A DNA stretch of 64,000 nucleotides from Allorhodopirellula heiligendammensis (GTDB taxonomy: Bacteria > Planctomycetota > Planctomycetia > Pirellulales > Pirellulaceae): positions 733,739 to 797,738 of the forward strand of contig NZ_SJPU01000002.1 in the NCBI RefSeq assembly GCF_007860105.1. The letters are read 5' to 3'. Under the pieces are notes generated by a model, which made no database searches, was not told the DNA's origin, and was given only the letters and a program-made list of their open reading frames with translations. Below, piece after piece: positions 45,095 through 54,445 of the stretch (position 1 is its first letter; each line of letters starts with the position of its first letter). The position numbers were made by a program, and so were the translations under genes.

Positions 45095-46393
45095 CTAGTT
45101 TTGTGGCAACGCAGCGAAATCGATTTCCGGTTGGGCACCACTCGATGCGCGTTCAAACGTTTGGTCGAGCGCAACCTGGTCATCGAAAAAACCGCAATTG
45201 CGAAGGAAGAAGCTTGCCTGCTTGCTGCCGCCCGCATAGTCGAGTCGTTGCCGGGCCCGCGCGGTGTTGTCGCCGGTGAACTTCATGCTGGTGATCTCGT
45301 GCCACTTTCCGGCGGTATCACGCACCCACTGATTACCGTAGTGGGCCGAACGCTCGGCGTTTCCATATTCAGGGGAAAAGTTTTCTAGGAACGAATGGAA
45401 CCCGGTGAGATGTTTGTCAGTCTTAGGGCGTTGGAAGCTTGCAATCAGCCGCCATTCACCTGCGGCTTTGTCGCCGAACCAAGACGTATAGTGTGTGTTG
45501 CCATCGCCGTCGGGAGTAACCTTGGTCAAGAATCGATAGGTCGCCCCAGCCTGCCAAGGATAGATCATGTAGCTTTGGCCCCCTGAGCCTTCGTTCCCGA
45601 AATCCTGCGCTCTCACATCGGTACCTTTCGCAAGCGTGCGGATCCGATCCTCGTCAGGAATTTCGTTGGGGTTGTCGGTATGAAAGGGGCTCCATACCGA
45701 AAACAACACGCGTCGCTCGGTATTGCTGTTGACCTGCATGCCGAAGTAACCCTCCCCAAAACCGTTGGCCATGAAGTATGAACCAATCGCATCCTGACCC
45801 GCCGGTACCGTGATCTCGCTGTAGGCATAGGTGACGTCGGTGTCTTTGGGGAGGTGGTAATGCAGATGTACCGATGGACCGCGGCGGCCCCAGTAAAACA
45901 TGTTCCCCTTGTTGCTCTGGACAAAATCGAGCTTCATACCATCGGTATCGGAACGGACAATCAAATCGCTGATCTCCGTAGCAGAAGAGGCGTCTGCCTC
46001 GTCACGACTGAGGTCGATACGAACATATCCCGGCTTGGCAATGGCCACATCGCCGAGCGAGTAGGTTTGAAGCTGGGAATCGTTCAGCCGTGTCGATAGC
46101 AACGTATCGCCCACTCTCGCCTGGATACTGGATTGGCCGTCAACGCTACGACCCTTGATAGCTAGTTCCACTTGGCCAGGGCGATCGACGTGGAAATAGA
46201 CCGAGTAAACGCGGTCGCCTCGGATCCGCAACGCCCCGTCGGTGAGAGGCAGGCGTCTGCCCGAGGGTGGGGCACGGTGAAAAGCGTTCCCCGCCAGCGG
46301 CACCGTCCATTCCTCGGCAGCGATTGGAGTCACCGCCCCTAGTAGGGTCACCATGGCTGCCGTGAAAAAGGAGTTAGTAGTCAGCATCGTCAC
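45095..46393 (-). CDS. Exported DUF5077-DUF3472 protein
   Basis: A 432-residue exported protein. Signal peptide ends about AAEE; the next 120 residues (WTVPLAGNAFHRAP ... VYSVYFHVDRPGQVELAIKG) fit DUF5077, and the rest (SVHLHYHLPKDTDVTYAYSEITVPAG ... FGEGYFGMQVNS ... VLFSVWSPFHTDNP) is DUF3472. Such proteins are found with polysaccharide-degrading genes, but their activity is unknown. The stop codon (45095-45097) lies inside the target duplication of the adjacent IS, so the insertion just spared the reading frame. Translation probably starts at the GTG 46393, five bases after GGAG. Confidence 0.85.
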   Translation of the reverse strand: MTMLTTNSFFTAAMVTLLGAVTPIAAEEWTVPLAGNAFHRAPPSGRRLPLTDGALRIRGDRVYSVYFHVDRPGQVELAIKGRSVDGQSSIQARVGDTLLSTRLNDSQLQTYSLGDVAIAKPGYVRIDLSRDEADASSATEISDLIVRSDTDGMKLDFVQSNKGNMFYWGRRGPSVHLHYHLPKDTDVTYAYSEITVPAGQDAIGSYFMANGFGEGYFGMQVNSNTERRVLFSVWSPFHTDNPNEIPDEDRIRTLAKGTDVRAQDFGNEGSGGQSYMIYPWQAGATYRFLTKVTPDGDGNTHYTSWFGDKAAGEWRLIASFQRPKTDKHLTGFHSFLENFSPEYGNAERSAHYGNQWVRDTAGKWHEITSMKFTGDNTARARQRLDYAGGSKQASFFLRNCGFFDDQVALDQTFERASSGAQPEIDFAALPQN

Positions 46394-46755
46394 GTGGTCT
46401 CCAGAGAGTTAATAGCGAGTTTGATATGAGGGAGCATTGCCCCGTCGCGGACCGCTCCCCTCGCCCATGGAAGTGCTCCTCCGCTGGATTCTACTTGAGT
46501 GGCCGAGCGTCCCCGCTCAATCCACGAATCCATTGCTAGCTCTCGATCTTACAGCTCTTGAGGAATTCGGGTCAGCCGCAGCCGTGTGGATGCCAGCTGC
46601 TACACCCTTAGTCAACTGTTATGCTAGCAGGCGTGCCCGCAGATGCCGCTGTCGATCGACAAGTCTGACCTTCCGCCCACACATCTCTCGCTGGGGCGGG
46701 TATCATGGAAGACTTCCACTTTCCTGCAACACGCTCAAGTCACCGATGGTGTGCA
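46394..46755. other. Divergent intergenic region, no gene recognised
   Basis: A 362-bp gap between DUF3472 (minus) and a sulfatase (plus). Promoters for both are expected. No clear motif or RNA structure is visible. Confidence 0.3.
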
Positions 46756-48216
46756 ATGACTTTTTTTAAACAGATCCCCCTCGCACTCCTAACTCTCGCT
46801 CTGCTGTCGGGGGCCACGACGGCAACGGCGGCGGAGGCCACCAAGCCGAATTTCGTGTTTCTCCTGGTGGACGATTTAGGTTGGGGCGATTTTGGTTGTT
46901 ATGGCGCGGAGTTTTACGAAACACCCCACATTGATCGATTGGCGAGTGACGGAATGCTGTTCACCAACAGCTACGCGGCCTGCACGGTCTGTTCCCCCAG
47001 TCGGGCGGCGATTCTAACGGGGTGTTATCCCGCTCGATTGCATCTGACGGATTGGATCGCTGGGCATAAACACCCCCGCGCGCAACTCTCGGTACCAGAT
47101 TGGAACATGAGAATTGAACATGACCGAATCCTGCTGCCCGAAGCATTGAAGGCAGATGACTATGCCACTGGCTTTTTCGGCAAATGGCACTTGATGCCAA
47201 ACGGCCAGCCGGATTTTGACGAGCACTATCCAACCAGCCATGGTTTCGATGTCAACGTTGGTGGCCGCGAGTGGGGACAGCCCAAGGGGCCGGGGCGATA
47301 TTTTTCACCCTTTGGAATGCCGAACTTAGACGATGGTCAGCCCGGCGATTTTTTGACCGATAAGCTGACCGATACTGCGGTCGATTTCCTGGAGGTCGAG
47401 GCGCCAAAGAATCCATTTCTGTTGTACTTTGCCTACTACACCCTGCACGGCCCCATCATGGCCCCACCCGAACTGGTCGAGAAATATAAAGAGAAAGCAA
47501 AGTCGTTTGAAAACACCAAGAATGAGTTTCTCAATCCCGCGCGAGCTGGAATGGTCGAGAAACTCGACGATAGTGTCGGGCGGATCATGGCCAAACTCGA
47601 GGAACTTGGTATCGCTGACAACACCGTGATTATTTTGACGGGCGACAATGGTGGTGATGATGACCGGACGACCGGAGGGCTACGTGACTTCAAGGGCTTT
47701 TCGCATGAAGGTGCCGTCCGCGAGCCGCTCGTGATCAAATGGCCTGGGCATACCAAACCAGGATCAAGTTGCGACGAGATGGTGATCGGCACCGATCTGT
47801 ATCCGACCATGCTTGAAATGGCAGGGTTAAAGCAACGCCCCGACCAGCATCTCGATGGGATCAGTATTGAACCGTTGCTGACCGGCGAGGCGACAACCTT
47901 GCCACGCCAGTCGCTGTACTGGCACTATCCTCACTACCATCGCACACGTCCCTACGGTGCGGTCCGGAACGGGGATTGGAAGCTGATTGAGTTTTTCGAG
48001 GATGGTCGTTTAGAGTTGTTCAACTTGAAAAAAGATCCGTTCGAGACCACCGATGTGGCGGCTGAGCACTCGGAAAAAGCCAAGGAACTTTTGGCAGAAC
48101 TGAACGCATGGAGGAACGAGGTGGGCGCCCAAGAAATGACTGAGAACCCTGACTGGGTTCCTGAGAATGTGAACCAGAAGCAACAGGGAAATCGAAAGAG
48201 CAGAGGGGGTCGGTAG
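46756..48216 (+). CDS. Secreted sulfatase, class I FGly (CSPSR)
   Basis: A 486-residue sulfatase. Signal peptide 1-26, then PNFVFLLVDDLGWGDFGCYG, and TVCSPSRAAILTGC with the modified Cys79. Further marks are the FFGKWHLM motif and TGDNGGDDD (second metal site). The last 20 residues are Lys/Arg/Gln-rich. ATG at 46756 chosen for the signal peptide. Its stop overlaps the GTG of the following dioxygenase gene by one base, so the two are co-translated, an uncommon pairing. The substrate is not evident. Confidence 0.93.
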   Translation: MTFFKQIPLALLTLALLSGATTATAAEATKPNFVFLLVDDLGWGDFGCYGAEFYETPHIDRLASDGMLFTNSYAACTVCSPSRAAILTGCYPARLHLTDWIAGHKHPRAQLSVPDWNMRIEHDRILLPEALKADDYATGFFGKWHLMPNGQPDFDEHYPTSHGFDVNVGGREWGQPKGPGRYFSPFGMPNLDDGQPGDFLTDKLTDTAVDFLEVEAPKNPFLLYFAYYTLHGPIMAPPELVEKYKEKAKSFENTKNEFLNPARAGMVEKLDDSVGRIMAKLEELGIADNTVIILTGDNGGDDDRTTGGLRDFKGFSHEGAVREPLVIKWPGHTKPGSSCDEMVIGTDLYPTMLEMAGLKQRPDQHLDGISIEPLLTGEATTLPRQSLYWHYPHYHRTRPYGAVRNGDWKLIEFFEDGRLELFNLKKDPFETTDVAAEHSEKAKELLAELNAWRNEVGAQEMTENPDWVPENVNQKQQGNRKSRGGR

Positions 48217-49049
48217 TGTCAATCAAAGTCGACGAAATCCCCAACCCCACCCCCGCACAGCTCGCTGCGTTGCCGCGAGAGGTGGGGTTCGTGCCCGCGG
48301 TCAATGCGCATCCTCAGACGCTGAGCCCGGCGCAGATTGACGGTTACAATGACCTGGGGTTTTTGATGCCACTGGATGGATTGCAGGTGGACGAAGTCCG
48401 GGAACTGCGAGCTTTTTTCGACGGTGTGCTTGCGGCGTTCATTGAACTGGGCCGGACCAGCTATTCGATCAACACGGCGCATTTGCGGTTCGCACGGATC
48501 TATCAATTGGTGCAGCATCCCCGCATCGTCGCGGCTGTTGCCGATCTACTCGGGCCGAATATTGTCTGTTGGGGATCGCATTTCTTTTGCAAGATGCCGC
48601 ACGATGGTAAACGCGTGCCATGGCATCAAGACAGCACCTATTGGCCGCTCAGCCCAACGAAGACAGTGACGGTCTGGCTGGCCATCGACGACGCCGATCC
48701 CGAAAACGCGAACATGAAATTCATCCCGCGTTCGCATCAACATGGTTTGATTGACTATGACGAATCGCAGGACGCCAATACGGTATTGAACCTCGCCGTC
48801 GAGAACGCAGAATCCTACGGTGATCGCGAGGTGGACGTGACCCTGCGCTCCGGGCAGTTTTCCATGCACTCAGACCTGTTGTTGCATGGATCAGAGGCCA
48901 ATTGTTCCGATCGTCGACGATGTGGATTGACAATTCGCTACGCCGCCGCTGACGTGACGACCTGGTACGATTGGCACCAGAAAGGCATTCTCGTTCGCGG
49001 TGAGAACACGAGTGGGCAGTGGGCGAATCCGGCGATGCCCGATCATTAA
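48216..49049 (+). CDS. Phytanoyl-CoA dioxygenase-family Fe(II)/2-oxoglutarate enzyme
   Basis: A 277-residue PhyH-like dioxygenase. The iron facial triad is visible: H137-x-D139 in PWHQDSTYW and a distal His in LLLHGSEAN (about 224), followed by an Arg-rich strand (RRRCGLTIRYA) that would bind 2-oxoglutarate. Members hydroxylate small molecules, lipids or compatible solutes. No signal peptide, so it is cytosolic, unlike the sulfatase whose stop overlaps its GTG start. Substrate unknown; it may modify a desulfated product taken up by the cell. Confidence 0.9.
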   Translation: MSIKVDEIPNPTPAQLAALPREVGFVPAVNAHPQTLSPAQIDGYNDLGFLMPLDGLQVDEVRELRAFFDGVLAAFIELGRTSYSINTAHLRFARIYQLVQHPRIVAAVADLLGPNIVCWGSHFFCKMPHDGKRVPWHQDSTYWPLSPTKTVTVWLAIDDADPENANMKFIPRSHQHGLIDYDESQDANTVLNLAVENAESYGDREVDVTLRSGQFSMHSDLLLHGSEANCSDRRRCGLTIRYAAADVTTWYDWHQKGILVRGENTSGQWANPAMPDH

Positions 49050-49254
49050 TCGACCGTGATGCCCGACGACTGAAGTGACCCGGTGCTCGTCAGATCGCCA
49101 TGGGGTTGGTACAAAAACTACCTCATGCCGACCGTCGTCCTGGCTGAGTGGAATGACGTGGGGCTTGTTACGCCGCGTGCCTGTTTCCCCTTTGCCAATC
49201 CCTGGCCGATCGTCGTCGGCAGATCTTCAAAACCGTTTAAGTGTCTTGTCGCTC

Positions 49255-49710
49255 ATGAATGCAGAATCCAAACCTACTATCACGCCGACCTGCGAAATTC
49301 GCCAGGCGCTGCCTACCGATGCCGAGGCCATCCATGCCCTCATGCGGCCTTTTGTTTCGCAGCACTTGCTGTTAGCCCGCAGCGAAGCCGAGATTATTGA
49401 ACTGACTCGCCATGGATTTGTCGCCATGCAAGGCTCTCGCTGCATGGGGTTTTCGGCAGTGGAAATCTACTCGCCGAAACTCGCCGAACTGCAGTGTCTC
49501 GCCGTGCACCCAGAGGCTCAACGGACCGGAGTGGGACGCCAACTGGTGAATCAATGCATCGAACGAGCCCGCTCACTCGGTGTGATGGAAGTGCTTGCCA
49601 TCAGCTCGTCGGAGGATTTCTTGCGGTCTTGCGGTTTTGATTTTTCGTTGCCTGACCAGAAAAAAGCCCTGTTCTACCAAATCCGTGAACGTCCCTTCGA
49701 TGATCGATAG
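49255..49710 (+). CDS. GNAT-family N-acetyltransferase
   Basis: A 151-residue acetyltransferase. The acetyl-CoA binding motif A is LAVHPEAQRTGVGRQLVNQCIE, preceded by LQCLAVHP, and motif B ends SSEDFLRSCGFDF. The arrangement is like the C-terminal domain of N-acetylglutamate synthase (ArgA). It may act on an amino acid or amine, but no partner gene for arginine synthesis is seen. The ATG at 49255 gives the usual length of the domain. Confidence 0.88.
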   Translation: MNAESKPTITPTCEIRQALPTDAEAIHALMRPFVSQHLLLARSEAEIIELTRHGFVAMQGSRCMGFSAVEIYSPKLAELQCLAVHPEAQRTGVGRQLVNQCIERARSLGVMEVLAISSSEDFLRSCGFDFSLPDQKKALFYQIRERPFDDR

Positions 49711-49828
49711 TGGATGTTGCCCAAGCCCCTGATTGCCGTTGAATCTGGCGAGGCGGGGCGACCGTTTGATCCGATGCCGACGCAGATAGCCGACTCTTTT
49801 TCACTAGTTCACCTTGCAGCCTGATCGC

Positions 49829-50896
49829 ATGACGCCACTCGAATTCCTAGAAAACGCCATTCGTACGCCGAGCCCCTCTGGTTACGAGGAGCCGATTCAA
49901 AAGCTGATTTCAGAATATCTCCGGGAGCACACCGATGAGGTTTCGATTGATATCCATGGCAACCTAACCGCTTGCGTTGGACCATCCAATGCGCCGCGTC
50001 TGATGTTGGCGGGGCATTGCGATCAGATCGGGATGCTGATTTCCCATATCGATGAAGAGGGTTTCTTGTACGCACAGACTATCGGCGGTTGGGATCCACA
50101 GCAGTTGATTGGTCAGGCCATGGTAATCTGGACGGCGGCGGGACCCGTGTCCGCTGTGATCAGTCGCAAGCCCATTCATTTGCTCTCCTCAAAGGAACGC
50201 GAAGAGGTCGTGCGACTGGAGGACATGTGGCTCGATATTGGCGCTACCAGCGGCGAACAGGCATCGAAGTTGGTGCGAGTCGGTGACCCAGTGACACTGG
50301 ATTTGCAATATCGCCCCCTATTAGGCGACATCGTCAGCGGGCCGGGGATGGATAACAAGACCGGCATGTGGACGGTGATGGAAACGGTTCGTCGTTGTGC
50401 CGAGGGGTTGGCCGACCGACCGCTGCAGTGCCAACTGCATAGCGTTGCCACGGTGCAAGAGGAGATTGGACTGCGCGGGGCTAAGACTGCCGCAGCGAGA
50501 ATCCAGCCTGATGTGGCTATTGCCGTCGACGTGACGCATGCATCGGATTGCCCGACAATCAACAAGCAGCAGCAGGGGAACATTCGGCTCGGCGGCGGAC
50601 CAGTGATCGTGCGTGGGCCGAATGTGAACGTCAAGGTCGCTGCTCGATTGATCGAACTGGCGGAGAAAAATGAGATCCCCTACCAACTCGCCGCACTCGG
50701 TAGGGCCGCTCCGAACGATTCCAATGTGTTGCAAATCTCCGGTGCAGGCGTCGCCACCGGTTTGGTCGCCGTGCCCAACCGCTACATGCACTCTGCCGTC
50801 GAAACAATCTCGACGGCGGATATTGAAGCGGTCGCCAAGCTATTGACACTATTCGCTCAGAATCTCACTCCGGAATGCTCGTTCATTCCGGGCTAA
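49829..50896 (+). CDS. M42-family aminopeptidase
   Basis: A 355-residue dinuclear metallo-aminopeptidase of clan MH. Metal ligands and catalytic residues can be read: H63 in AGHCDQIG, D175 in GPGMDNKTG, E211/E212 in VQEEIGLRGAK, D234 in AVDVTHASD and a last His in NRYMHSAVET. M42 enzymes form TET-shaped dodecamers and remove N-terminal residues from peptides in the cytosol. Start at ATG 49829 preferred over TTG 49814. It is unlinked to its neighbours except by direction. Confidence 0.93.
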   Translation: MTPLEFLENAIRTPSPSGYEEPIQKLISEYLREHTDEVSIDIHGNLTACVGPSNAPRLMLAGHCDQIGMLISHIDEEGFLYAQTIGGWDPQQLIGQAMVIWTAAGPVSAVISRKPIHLLSSKEREEVVRLEDMWLDIGATSGEQASKLVRVGDPVTLDLQYRPLLGDIVSGPGMDNKTGMWTVMETVRRCAEGLADRPLQCQLHSVATVQEEIGLRGAKTAAARIQPDVAIAVDVTHASDCPTINKQQQGNIRLGGGPVIVRGPNVNVKVAARLIELAEKNEIPYQLAALGRAAPNDSNVLQISGAGVATGLVAVPNRYMHSAVETISTADIEAVAKLLTLFAQNLTPECSFIPG

Positions 50897-51004
50897 AGAT
50901 GTTCGCGGGAAAAAGAGTGTTCGTGCCGCCCCCGGACCGCCTATGCGGCCCGACACGATGGGTCAGCTCATTGGCCTGGCGGCACGCTCCAGACCCGGTT
51001 CGGG

Positions 51005-52291
51005 CTATTGGCCACTGATGTCATAGCAGAAAATGCTGTCATCTTCTCGGAGGTATAGGCGGCCGTTGGCGATTGACGGCAGCGCCCATGTGGGGCGGTC
51101 GTCCGTATTGGGTGTCTTGAACTCGCTGATTTCTACGTATTCAGCAGGGTTTGCCTCCGCTAAGACCATCGTACCATCGGAGAAATGGAGATAGAGTCGT
51201 TCGCCCGCAGCGGCAACGGAGATGGAGTTCCGTCCCGCTCCGCGAGCTTCCCACTGTACCTCGCCGGTGAGCATCTCAATGCACAGGACCCGATTGCTGC
51301 CGTCGGAGCCGCCATAGATATAGTCACCAATCCGCACAACTCCGCCTTGCTTGTTGGCTAATTTGGGATTCGAAGGATAAATCTCCTCGACTTCAAACTT
51401 ACCGTTGCCCCGTGACACTTGGCGAATCAACGCCCCGCCCAAACCGTAGCCTGCGGTCGAGAATACGAGATCATCCTTTACCACAGGCGAGGGGATGAAT
51501 GCTGTTGGCGGCTTCATTTCATAGGCCCACAAAAGTTGCCCGGTGTCCGCGGCAACGCTGATTGGCCCGCCCGCAGTGTTCTGAATATACATCTTCGTGC
51601 CCGCGAATTCGGTGGGGACGATCGATGAGTGACCGGCGCCTTGATCGCCAGGATGAATCGCTGTCCAAACCAGATTGCCATTCAATTTGTTCAGGGCAAT
51701 CATCGTGGATTGTTCTCCACCAGGCGTGCAGACGACGTTGTCGCCATCAACCAGTGGTGACTCACTGTAGCCCCATTGGTCTGCTTTCTTACCACCAAAG
51801 TCTGCTTTCAGGTCATGTTTCCAAAGGACATCTCCGTCGCTGGTCGCACAGCAATAGAGACCTCCCGCCGGCGTCAGGACGTAAACCCGGTCACCATCTA
51901 CCGTCGGTGTGGCGCGGGATCCCTGCCATGTGGGCTGGCCCTCATCCCATGCTGATCCGGTCTTGGTGGACCAGATCATCTTGCCATCGGCGTCGCTGAA
52001 ACAGGTGAGGTATTCGTCGTCATCGTCGGCCAAGGAGGAACCGTCACCGAGCGTGTACACGCGGCCGTCGGCGATGGCGGCACTGGCGTATCCGCGACCG
52101 GCGCCCTGAGCCTGCCATCGTAGTTGAGGACCCGCCTCAGGCCACGATTGTAATAAATCAGTTTCCGAGGAAACGCCGGAGCGGTCTGAACCACGGAAGG
52201 TGGGCCAATCAGCGGCAAACAGTGGTCCCGCGCCCAAGATAATGGCACAGGCACATGCCGGCCAAAGGCGGCTTTGATTCGGGGTGATCAC
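51005..52291 (-). CDS. Exported PQQ-like beta-propeller protein
   Basis: A 428-residue exported eight-bladed propeller of the BamB/PQQ-dehydrogenase-like type. The signal peptide ends GPLFAADW; PTFRGSDRSG is a planctomycete hallmark. Blade signatures follow as AIADGRVYTLGDGSS, TVDGDRVYVLTPAGGLYC and LVWTAIHPGDQG. Without the PQQ-binding and catalytic residues it is probably structural or binding. The GTG at 52291 is the likely start, since GGAG stands seven bases before it, although the frame continues upstream to 52339. Confidence 0.85.
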   Translation of the reverse strand: MITPNQSRLWPACACAIILGAGPLFAADWPTFRGSDRSGVSSETDLLQSWPEAGPQLRWQAQGAGRGYASAAIADGRVYTLGDGSSLADDDDEYLTCFSDADGKMIWSTKTGSAWDEGQPTWQGSRATPTVDGDRVYVLTPAGGLYCCATSDGDVLWKHDLKADFGGKKADQWGYSESPLVDGDNVVCTPGGEQSTMIALNKLNGNLVWTAIHPGDQGAGHSSIVPTEFAGTKMYIQNTAGGPISVAADTGQLLWAYEMKPPTAFIPSPVVKDDLVFSTAGYGLGGALIRQVSRGNGKFEVEEIYPSNPKLANKQGGVVRIGDYIYGGSDGSNRVLCIEMLTGEVQWEARGAGRNSISVAAAGERLYLHFSDGTMVLAEANPAEYVEISEFKTPNTDDRPTWALPSIANGRLYLREDDSIFCYDISGQ

Positions 52292-52677
52292 AGAATTCTC
52301 CACAAATGAGGTGACGTCAAAGGAATAGGGGCCCGCCATGCATCAACGGGGCCGCCCGCAGAACGCAGGATATTCTAGCCGACCGTTCGGTTCGGCGGTA
52401 AGGCGAGCACCCGACGGGATCGCAATCCGATGGGAACCACTTACGAAGTCGCCTGTTTCTCCCTGCGACTCTACTGTTAGTGGGACTCACTCACAAAAAA
52501 ATCATCGTTGGACACTTGAGTTATCCCTGAAAAACCTCCGGCGCACGCTTCCGTGGGACGAGCCCGAAAATTGGCCTGTCGTTGGGATCGGTATGATTCC
52601 ATCGGGCTCATCGAGGCTGTTATGATAGACAGCCTTCTCCAATTTCTCTATTCACTTCACACCGGGGCATTTTTAGT
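52292..52677. other. Divergent intergenic region, no gene recognised
   Basis: A 386-bp gap between the propeller gene (minus) and a sulfatase (plus). No frame, repeat or RNA structure stands out. Confidence 0.3.
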
Positions 52678-54267
52678 ATGAAATTCAGACACCTTGCCAT
52701 CGCCCTGCTTTGCAGCCTGGTGGGCGCCTCAGCGGTACTGGCCCAAAACAGTTCATCGCAGGACAACAGGAGCACTGCGAACAAGCCGAATATTCTTGTC
52801 ATTTGGGGCGACGACATCGGCATCCCGCAAATCAGCGCTTATACCCGCGGATTAATGGGATACCAAACCCCCAATATTGATCGCATCGCCAATGAGGGCA
52901 TGCTCTTTACGGATGCTTATGGACAGCAAAGTTGCACGGCGGGCCGAGCGAGCTTTATTCTCGGCCAAGAACCGTTTCGCACGGGCCTGCTGACGATTGG
53001 CATGCCAGGCGACCCGCATGGCATCACCGAATGGATGCCGACAATCGCCGACGTGATGAAAGACCAAGGTTACGCGACGGGGCAGTTCGGCAAGAACCAC
53101 TTGGGCGACCAAGACAAGCACCTGCCCACCAACCATGGCTTTGATGAGTTTTTTGGTAATTTGTATCACCTCAACGCCGAGGAGGAACCGGAAGGATACT
53201 TCTACCCCAAAGATCCAGAATTCCTCAAGAAGTACGGTCCTCGTGGTGTCATCAAGTCCAGTGCCGACGGCAAAATTGAAGATACGGGACCGCTCAACAC
53301 CAAGCGAATGGAAACAATCGACGAAGAGTTTCTGGCGGCCGGTAAGGACTTCATCCAGCGGCAGGTGAAAGCGGAAAAGCCATTCTTCATGTGGTTCAAC
53401 TCGACCCGGATGCATGTGTTCACGCACCTCAAAAAAGAGTCGTTAGGCAAGACGGGCAAGGGCATCCATGCCGACGGAATGGTCGAGCATGATGGTCACG
53501 TCGGGCAATTGTTAGATCTGCTCGACGAACTCAATATCGATGACAATACCATTGTCATCTACAGTACTGATAATGGTGCTGAAATCGCGTTGTGGCCCGA
53601 TGGAGCGATGACGCAGTTTCGCAGCGAAAAGGGTACGACCTGGGAAGGTGGTTTTCGCGTTCCTATGATGGTCCGCTGGCCTGGAGTGATCAAACCCGGC
53701 ACGGTGTCCAATGAGATCATTTCGAACATCGACTGGTTTCCCACCCTTTGTGCCGCAGCAGGTGCCACCGATATTAAGAAAAAATTAACCCAGGGCACAA
53801 CAATCGACGACAAGCAGTTCAAGGTGCATTTGGATGGCTATAACTTCCTGCCCTACTTTAAGGGGGACGAGAAATCAGGACCCCGCGATCAGATCTTTTA
53901 TTTCGATCAGGGTGGTAACCTCAACGCGGTTAGATGGCAGGATTGGAAGGTGAACTTTGCAATCAATGAGGGCAACATTGCCGAGGGTACCCGGAAAGTA
54001 ACAGCATGGGCGATGATTACCAATCTGCGAATGGACCCTTACGAGCGGGCTATGGAGGAGGGTGGTAGTTACATGAAGTGGTACGCACAGCAGATGTGGT
54101 TGCTCGTTCCGATTCAACAGCAGATTAAGAACTTCTTTGCCGATTTCAGTGACTATCCCTATCAAACCGGATCGTCCCTCAATGCATCGGGAATCAATTA
54201 CGGACTGTTGCAGAAACAGGATGCGCTGGAGCGTCTCAGGAAAATGGAAAGCATCAAGCCGAATTAA
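52678..54267 (+). CDS. Secreted arylsulfatase, FGly motif CTAGR
   Basis: A 529-residue sulfatase with a signal peptide (1-22). The metal Asp pair is in NILVIWGDDIG, and the modified Cys86 lies in SCTAGRASFILGQ, the C-x-A-x-R form instead of C-x-P-x-R. GQFGKNHLGD and YSTDNGAEIALWPDG complete the active site. The C-terminal 90 residues (KVTAWAMITNLRMDPYERA) are typical of the arylsulfatase group whose substrates are small or glycosidic sulfate esters. It is a close paralog of the sulfatase at 55996-57537; the two share long blocks such as FGNLYHLNAEEEPE and RGVIKSSADGKIEDTGPL. Confidence 0.93.
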   Translation: MKFRHLAIALLCSLVGASAVLAQNSSSQDNRSTANKPNILVIWGDDIGIPQISAYTRGLMGYQTPNIDRIANEGMLFTDAYGQQSCTAGRASFILGQEPFRTGLLTIGMPGDPHGITEWMPTIADVMKDQGYATGQFGKNHLGDQDKHLPTNHGFDEFFGNLYHLNAEEEPEGYFYPKDPEFLKKYGPRGVIKSSADGKIEDTGPLNTKRMETIDEEFLAAGKDFIQRQVKAEKPFFMWFNSTRMHVFTHLKKESLGKTGKGIHADGMVEHDGHVGQLLDLLDELNIDDNTIVIYSTDNGAEIALWPDGAMTQFRSEKGTTWEGGFRVPMMVRWPGVIKPGTVSNEIISNIDWFPTLCAAAGATDIKKKLTQGTTIDDKQFKVHLDGYNFLPYFKGDEKSGPRDQIFYFDQGGNLNAVRWQDWKVNFAINEGNIAEGTRKVTAWAMITNLRMDPYERAMEEGGSYMKWYAQQMWLLVPIQQQIKNFFADFSDYPYQTGSSLNASGINYGLLQKQDALERLRKMESIKPN

Positions 54268-54445
54268 GTCACTTCATTACTAGGCTTCGAAGCGTGCATG
54301 GGAAACGCACCATCGGCGATTCTCATTCACTCTCAGCCTGGGCGTGATTCGCCGCAACCTTGCTGCCGACGCTGCGGATTCGAGCATCTTCTAAACACCT
54401 GGCAGCAAATTTCAAAAACTTTTTACTCAAAATCGATCGACGCAG

